A stretch of 64,000 nt of DNA from Desarmillaria ectypa (lineage: Eukaryota > Basidiomycota > Agaricomycetes > Agaricales > Physalacriaceae), in NCBI GenBank assembly GCA_030407005.1, contig JAUDYN010000008.1, positions 310,001-374,000 of the forward strand, read 5' to 3'. Below the pieces are notes generated by a model that searched no databases, was not told where the DNA came from, and saw nothing but the letters and a program-made list of their open reading frames with translations. Position numbers and translations under genes: made by a program. This document shows, one piece after another, positions 58,843 through 64,000 of this stretch. Position 1 is the first letter of the stretch. Every line of letters starts with the position of its first letter.

Positions 58843-61800
58843 ACGAGAAACCCTAAGTGAGTCTGATACCGATGTGATCTGGGTCCTTTTGCTGATATAA
58901 AACGGTTAACCAAAGCGCGGCTAATTTTTTTTGTCATGGTTTCTCAAAAACCAGCTGTTCAATATTTTGTTAACCACATGGAACCTTGTGAAATGTATAG
59001 CCTCGCGACTATCTTCTAAAAGCCGAGCCGCTTGGCTTCGTATTTTCTCAAATTCATCGATATTGCATTTTGTTTTTATTTTTCTATCGAAGCTTGTTAG
59101 CCAACCGTACTGTCTTTTATCTCGGAATCCGGGATCTTCGTACTTCTACGCCATGACCTGAAAGGCGAATTCGGTCCGTTCTTTGTTTTTCAGTACATGT
59201 CTGAGCCTTATCACTGTGACAGACCGGCATTAGTAAATAATACCTGCTATGGCCCTATCAGCTGTGAATGATATGGCAGTTTTTCCTGACCCAAACCGGC
59301 ACGAAAGGATCAATACGGTGCGAACCGCTTGGTGCAATCAGACAAATACCGTTGTGCGGTCAATTACAAGTTTTCACGTGCTGCCCTGGAGGATTCGCGT
59401 GTCTAGGACTTCCTTCATGTTCACGAATCCTATAGGCCATGATCGTCATGTATGACCTCGAGAGAGACAAAAATGGAATGCCATCTCCTCATAATCCCGG
59501 ACATTAATCTCGTAGGCTGTTGGTATTTCAATCTGTTTGGTTGCTATCGGCCGACCTCCGGTGGTACCAGCGGCGGATTGATAGAAATTTTTTATATCCG
59601 CTGATTGTACATTGTGTACTCGGTTGGGAGGTTCGGTGGCCTTTCGGGGATCTTGACTCGGTTCGGATAGGTTAATGTATAGAATAACAAACCATCTGCT
59701 GGTATAAAGAGATCCACATTTGCGATTCTTGTCATCCAGCACCTCTTTTTCCCTCCCTCATCCCTACTCTCCACGTAGCTACTGTCTTCTCTTCGTTGGC
59801 CCCTCTCTTTGTCGGGGTACCAGTGAATACTTGTACGTGCAGTCAGCGTATCAGGTAGCTGAAGTTCCCTGAACAACCTCCTATTCGTGTCCTTCCTACT
59901 ATTCTGCTATACTCCCCGTGGATGCTGAGCGACCGTCGTTCATCACCCCCATTTAACTATTTTCTATGAAACACAGACCGTCTAAATGTCTCCTGGCTTC
60001 TTTTCTGCCGAAGATGAGCGGGCTTTGTTCATAGCCAAAATAGTTGTGGGAGTCATTGCTTCGATGGTCCTCACGTACACACGATTTAATCCTAGGTGCA
60101 TCGGAATTTTTGTTCCAGGCGCGAACATGTTCCATCATTTGTAGTTCAATGATGTCACAGTCGTTAAAGTGAAGAAAAACTCAGATTTTTTGTTCAAATG
60201 CATCATACAAGGAGTCGTAAATACGGACAGCAACGAATCCGACGCGAACTCCACGGATCAAGTTCTGAGGAATCCAGTATCATAAGTTGTCAAATACGAG
60301 CTAAAATCCCACACTCGACAACTTCAATCGATTGTCAGCAGATTTAGCAATGACAGTACATAATACATTCTACTTTCCGTTCAAAATCATGCGCCCAGAT
60401 GTAGGTGTTATTTTTAGCGCCCTAACAAAGCAAGAATTGCCTTTTAAGGGTATAGCAGGGACGAATTCTCGTTCTGATTACGTTCTAGCTCTAGGATCGC
60501 AGAGGATCGTCAGGTTGAGAGTTTGCCGACTCTGACGTCGAGCCAGTGTGCCTGATCGCTTCCACGGTATTCTAACAAGTTTCTTGAAATTGAGAACCAA
60601 AGCCAGTTCCCAGCAACTTCCTTGCAACAAATATTTAGCACAACCGTCATGTTCCTCTGACCGCAAACGGAGGCTCCGAGACAAGCCAGTAGTGAGCCAC
60701 GAGCCCGAGAGGGCTTATCATAGGATAAGCTAAGGTAGCAGAGATAGAGACCTTAGGCCATTCATTTACACATGTACAAACACTGAGGCTCGATCCCTAG
60801 GTGAAGTATTGTTCGACGCTTTATCAGGGCATTTCTTTCTTGCTCACTGGCTTTCTACTATCGTTTCTTTTTTTATTGACCCACCCACCTATGCCCTTCA
60901 ATGTTTGATGTTGCCGGATTCGGTCCTTCCGCTCTCTGGTTCATCGAGCGCTCCAGACTTGAGACTTCGCGACGGTATCCTGACTCCAGGACCCTACAAG
61001 TCGGCCTCGATTCTCACGCCACTTTCTCCTTCAGCCGATTGACTCCCATTCGCGAAGTTCAAGTCTTAGACAACCCACCATATACAGTAGTATCTGGTGT
61101 ACATTATATATTCCCCCTTCCTCTCAGGCGATACTTGGCTTATCCATAGCACCCGTTCGAAGGCAGGAGACATGAAAATTTCTACAAGGTTAAGGTATTG
61201 AAACAGGAAACCGCAGACGCAGCAACCTACGGTCTCTATTTGTGCTCACAGATCTAAGCTCATGTACAGACTCGCGCCGACAGGTTGGTAGCTTTTTAGT
61301 ACCCTGCAATGTGATCTCTCTGGAGCCTAGCACAAGAAGTAATCATTGTGACTCCCAAACAGTGAACGAAATAATCTCTGTGTCAAATGACACAGCTCAC
61401 GGACCTAAGAGATAACGGTGGAACAACTCCCGAAGCTACTATCGAATGTTCTAAAATAGTTCAGGATTCGACTCGCATAATCCGGATATTGGAATGACAC
61501 TATGATCAGAAGCACACAAGTCAGGGACGCCTTGGCTTAGTAACATCATCAGTCTGACCCCCAGCGAAGTTTGTCTCAAAGACAGAGATATACTATTTTT
61601 GGCATGGAAGGGAACGTAATGAGCCTATGATGAGCCTATGAGAAAGGCATCACTCAGTTCGACATTTATTGGATAAGCTTTACAGTTTTGCCGGATGTTG
61701 CGAAGGTCCGGTGTCCATGACATGTTTTGTCTTTTAGAACCGTACCAAGGCGGTCTGGACAATGAGGGTATCAGAATTTACGGCACACGTATACAGATAG

Positions 61801-62727
61801 TCCAAACTAGTGCCAAAAAAACAAGAAGACTTGAATCTCGTTATCATTAGCGTCGAGAATCTCGAGCGGAGCTGTATTCCATGGCGTGGAAAGGCTATAG
61901 ATGTCCCTCACGACTCATTAATATTCCATGGTATCACTATTAAATGTGATGAGAGTAAAAGTGCTTGAAGAAGGAGACGACTAGATGAGCCGACGTAATA
62001 AAGTACTGTTTAGTGTGTGCGTCGCAAAGCCGTTGGGGAGCGTTCAGTGCTTTTCCGGGTGCTTACGTGCTGCGGCCGCGGAAAAATAGTTATGTCATTA
62101 CTATTTGTCTATAGCCTCTAATCCCCGAGTCTCTTGGCAAAATAAGGGTTCTTGATCCATCTGCATCAGTCAGCGTCCACAACAAGCGCGCGCTCACTGA
62201 GGGTCCTGGATGTATCCGATGCAATGGACGTTTTCTTGGGTCCGTCTACCTCCAAAAGACGCGTCAAAAAGTTTCTGTCACCGCCTTTTGTAGACATATT
62301 GTGTCACGCAGTTCAAATTTTGGACTTGCGCTTCAAAATCAGTGCCTTGATTTTGTTGCTATACCGAATGAGTGGGAGGTACGCGTAAGTACATGCCGTG
62401 GACAAAATCTGACGAATCAAACACTTATTCAGACGTTTCACTCTCCTTAGGCTCTTTGCTATGTCAGACTATGCCATTATAGTCAGGGCGGGTTGCTTCG
62501 GAACGTGGTAATATAGGGGCGGCATCTACGGCGCCCACGTAAACGGATTTCATCAATTTATCCGCTTATCCAGCCAGTCTCAGAAACTGGAGATTCCGGG
62601 AAATTTCGATGACGCCCTGGAAGGGGGACGCGTATCGAGCCGATGTCATCTTGGTTACAATATATATTTATGGCACCCTCGCTGTTAAATTATCCCCATC
62701 ATCTTCCCTCCCCCCAGAGTTCATACG
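58843..62727. other. Gene-poor interval of 3.9 kb
   Basis: Only short frames without domains occur here. A few are worth recording: minus 59,742-59,446, with a balanced composition (QSAAGTTGGRPIATKQIEIP) but no splice partners; plus 60,809-61,149, two overlapping frames with no motif; and an 11-base direct repeat (GATGAGCCTAT, twice) at about 61,618-61,640. No terminal repeats, transposase or tRNA were found. The interval ends at the promoter of the ABC transporter. Confidence 0.45.
59985..60143 (+). CDS. Possible 52-residue membrane microprotein
   Basis: An ATG at 59,985 opens 52 codons: MSPGFFSAEDERALFIAK, then a hydrophobic stretch IVVGVIASMVLTY followed by TRFNPR, ending MFHHL. The single predicted membrane helix with charged flanks looks like a small membrane protein, and a CCTAG acceptor-like site lies at the end of the helix. 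With no homology and no splice partner it may be an exon of a lost gene or a chance frame. Confidence 0.2.
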
Positions 62728-64000
62728 ATGTCCGGGGAAGTGATTCAATTGCCTTCCTACGGGGAGGCCGCCATTTCTCATGTGGATGTTAACTACTTCA
62801 ATCCTGATGGCGAAGAAGGGCTGCGTAGAACCATTAGTCGCATGTCGGCGGCAACGCAAGGTATCGAACAAGTGGGATCTTCAGATACACTCGACGCTTT
62901 TAATTTACGAAAAGTTTTGGAACAAGTGGCTGAACAGTATGTCAATTTCCCCTTGGGTGTGGAGCTGTATTCACCAATCTTCTTTTAGGCGTGAAAAAGC
63001 GAACATAAAGTCACGAGAATTGGGGGTCATGTTCGAAAATTTACGAGTTGTTGGACTCGGTGCCACCGCCTCGTATCAGCCAACTTTGGGTTCCACTCTA
63101 AATCCTTTGGGAATTGTGGAAGGCATCCAGGCCGCACGACATCCTCATACGCGCGACATTCTATCAGGTTTCGAAGGTGTTGTGAATCCGGGTGAAATGC
63201 TGTGTACGCCTTGTGTTTTATCCTGGGCGGGCTTGCTAATATCTCCATTCTTAGTGGTATTGGGACGCCCCGGATCAGGATGCACGACCCTGCTCAAGAC
63301 TCTGGCCAATCAACGGGGTGAATATCACGCTTTCGAGGGCGACGTTCATTTCGACTCTCTTAGCCATCGCGATATCTTCAATAATTATCGCGGTGACGCC
63401 GTTTACTGTCCCGAAGACGATGTGCATTTCCCTACCCTCACTGTCGAACAGACAATTAAGTTTGCTGCTAAATTGCGTGCACCCCACCTTCGTCTGGGAT
63501 ATTCTCGAGAGGATTACGCCGAACACATTACTGAACTATTGACCACCATCTTTGGTTTGAAACACGCGAGAAAAACTCTTGTCGGCGATGCTGCTATTCG
63601 TGGCGTATCTGGCGGGGAGAAAAAACGCGTATCAATCGCGGAGGTTCTTGCAACTCGGGCATGCGTGGCGTCTTGGGATAAGTAAATGGCTTTATCTTGA
63701 ATTGAGAAACAGAAGCTGATTTACTTCCAGCTCTACCCGTGGTCTGGATTCATCCACTGCTCTGGAATTCGTCCGTGCGCTTCGTATTGCCACCGATATT
63801 GCAAGAATGACAACCGTCGTTTCCCTGTATCAAGCCGGAGAGTCACTGTACAAACTATTTGACAAGGTAAATGGATTTCGTTGACGTGTTGGTTCTAATG
63901 TTAATGGCTTTGCAGGTCTGTGTAATCTACGACGGCAAGATGGCATACTACGGCCCTGCTAATGAAGCACGCTCTTACTTCATCGATATGGGTTATGAAC
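62728..64000 (+). CDS. PDR-type ABC transporter, ABCG family (partial)
   Basis: The gene starts at [20 protein letters not shown] and runs off the window end. Exons 62728-62936 and 62989-63203, then from 63255, rejoin as [20 protein letters not shown] and the nucleotide-binding motifs: Walker [21 protein letters not shown], the signature [20 protein letters not shown], and [20 protein letters not shown] next to Walker B. The region [20 protein letters not shown] and [20 protein letters not shown] is usual for the first half of full-length pleiotropic drug resistance pumps. Only the first nucleotide-binding domain is visible. The protein would export drugs, lipids or plant compounds at the plasma membrane. 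Confidence 0.93.

Overview
This window looks like nuclear DNA of a mushroom-forming basidiomycete (Agaricomycetes). Genes on both strands are broken by many short introns, mostly about 40 to 60 bases with GT..AG ends and CTRAY-like branch sites. The encoded families are a fungal set: division 1 chitin synthase, secreted S10 carboxypeptidase, BSC6-like and monocarboxylate-like MFS carriers, PDR-type ABCG transporter, F-box proteins with diverged leucine-rich tails, and a CsbD-like Hmp1 protein. I found no tRNA, rRNA, CRISPR array or complete transposon. Species cannot be assigned from the sequence alone.

Layout. 0.3-1.0 kb: remnant of a dynamin-family gene. 1.1-2.8 kb: secreted FAD-linked oxidase (minus). 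4.5-8.0 kb: a plus-strand pair, a DAO-type FAD amine oxidoreductase followed 164 bp later by a signal-peptide-bearing agmatinase. 8.0-9.4 kb: F-box protein. 9.5-22.4 kb: a decaying segment rich in secreted-protein genes. It holds a GH3 beta-glucosidase with two stops, a lost splice donor and a frameshift; two inverted, broken copies of a gene for a two-domain lectin-like protein; an unresolved coding relic; and a chitin-synthase fragment. Within it sit two intact tandem genes for a small secreted protein family that share a promoter motif. 23.3-26.9 kb: intact chitin synthase. 28-30 kb: an orphan ORF and an MFS pseudogene.

30.4-58.8 kb is mostly housekeeping: RCE1 CAAX protease, F-box protein, EB1/Mal3 microtubule plus-end protein, MFS carrier, basic nuclear-type protein, serine carboxypeptidase, Hmp1-like protein, a second F-box protein, AP-2 sigma adaptin, a second secreted FAD-linked oxidase, GLO3 ArfGAP (with a 2-bp frameshift in its zinc finger) and a GNAT acetyltransferase. 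58.8-62.7 kb is gene-poor. A PDR-type ABC transporter begins at 62,728 and runs off the window.

Functionally, EB1, AP-2 sigma, GLO3 and RCE1 serve cytoskeleton, vesicle traffic and prenyl-protein processing. The secreted oxidases, agmatinase, carboxypeptidase and decayed GH3/lectin-like genes point to extracellular nutrition. Exon joins were worked out by hand; those that sum to whole codons are given. Where a frame could not be closed I say so.
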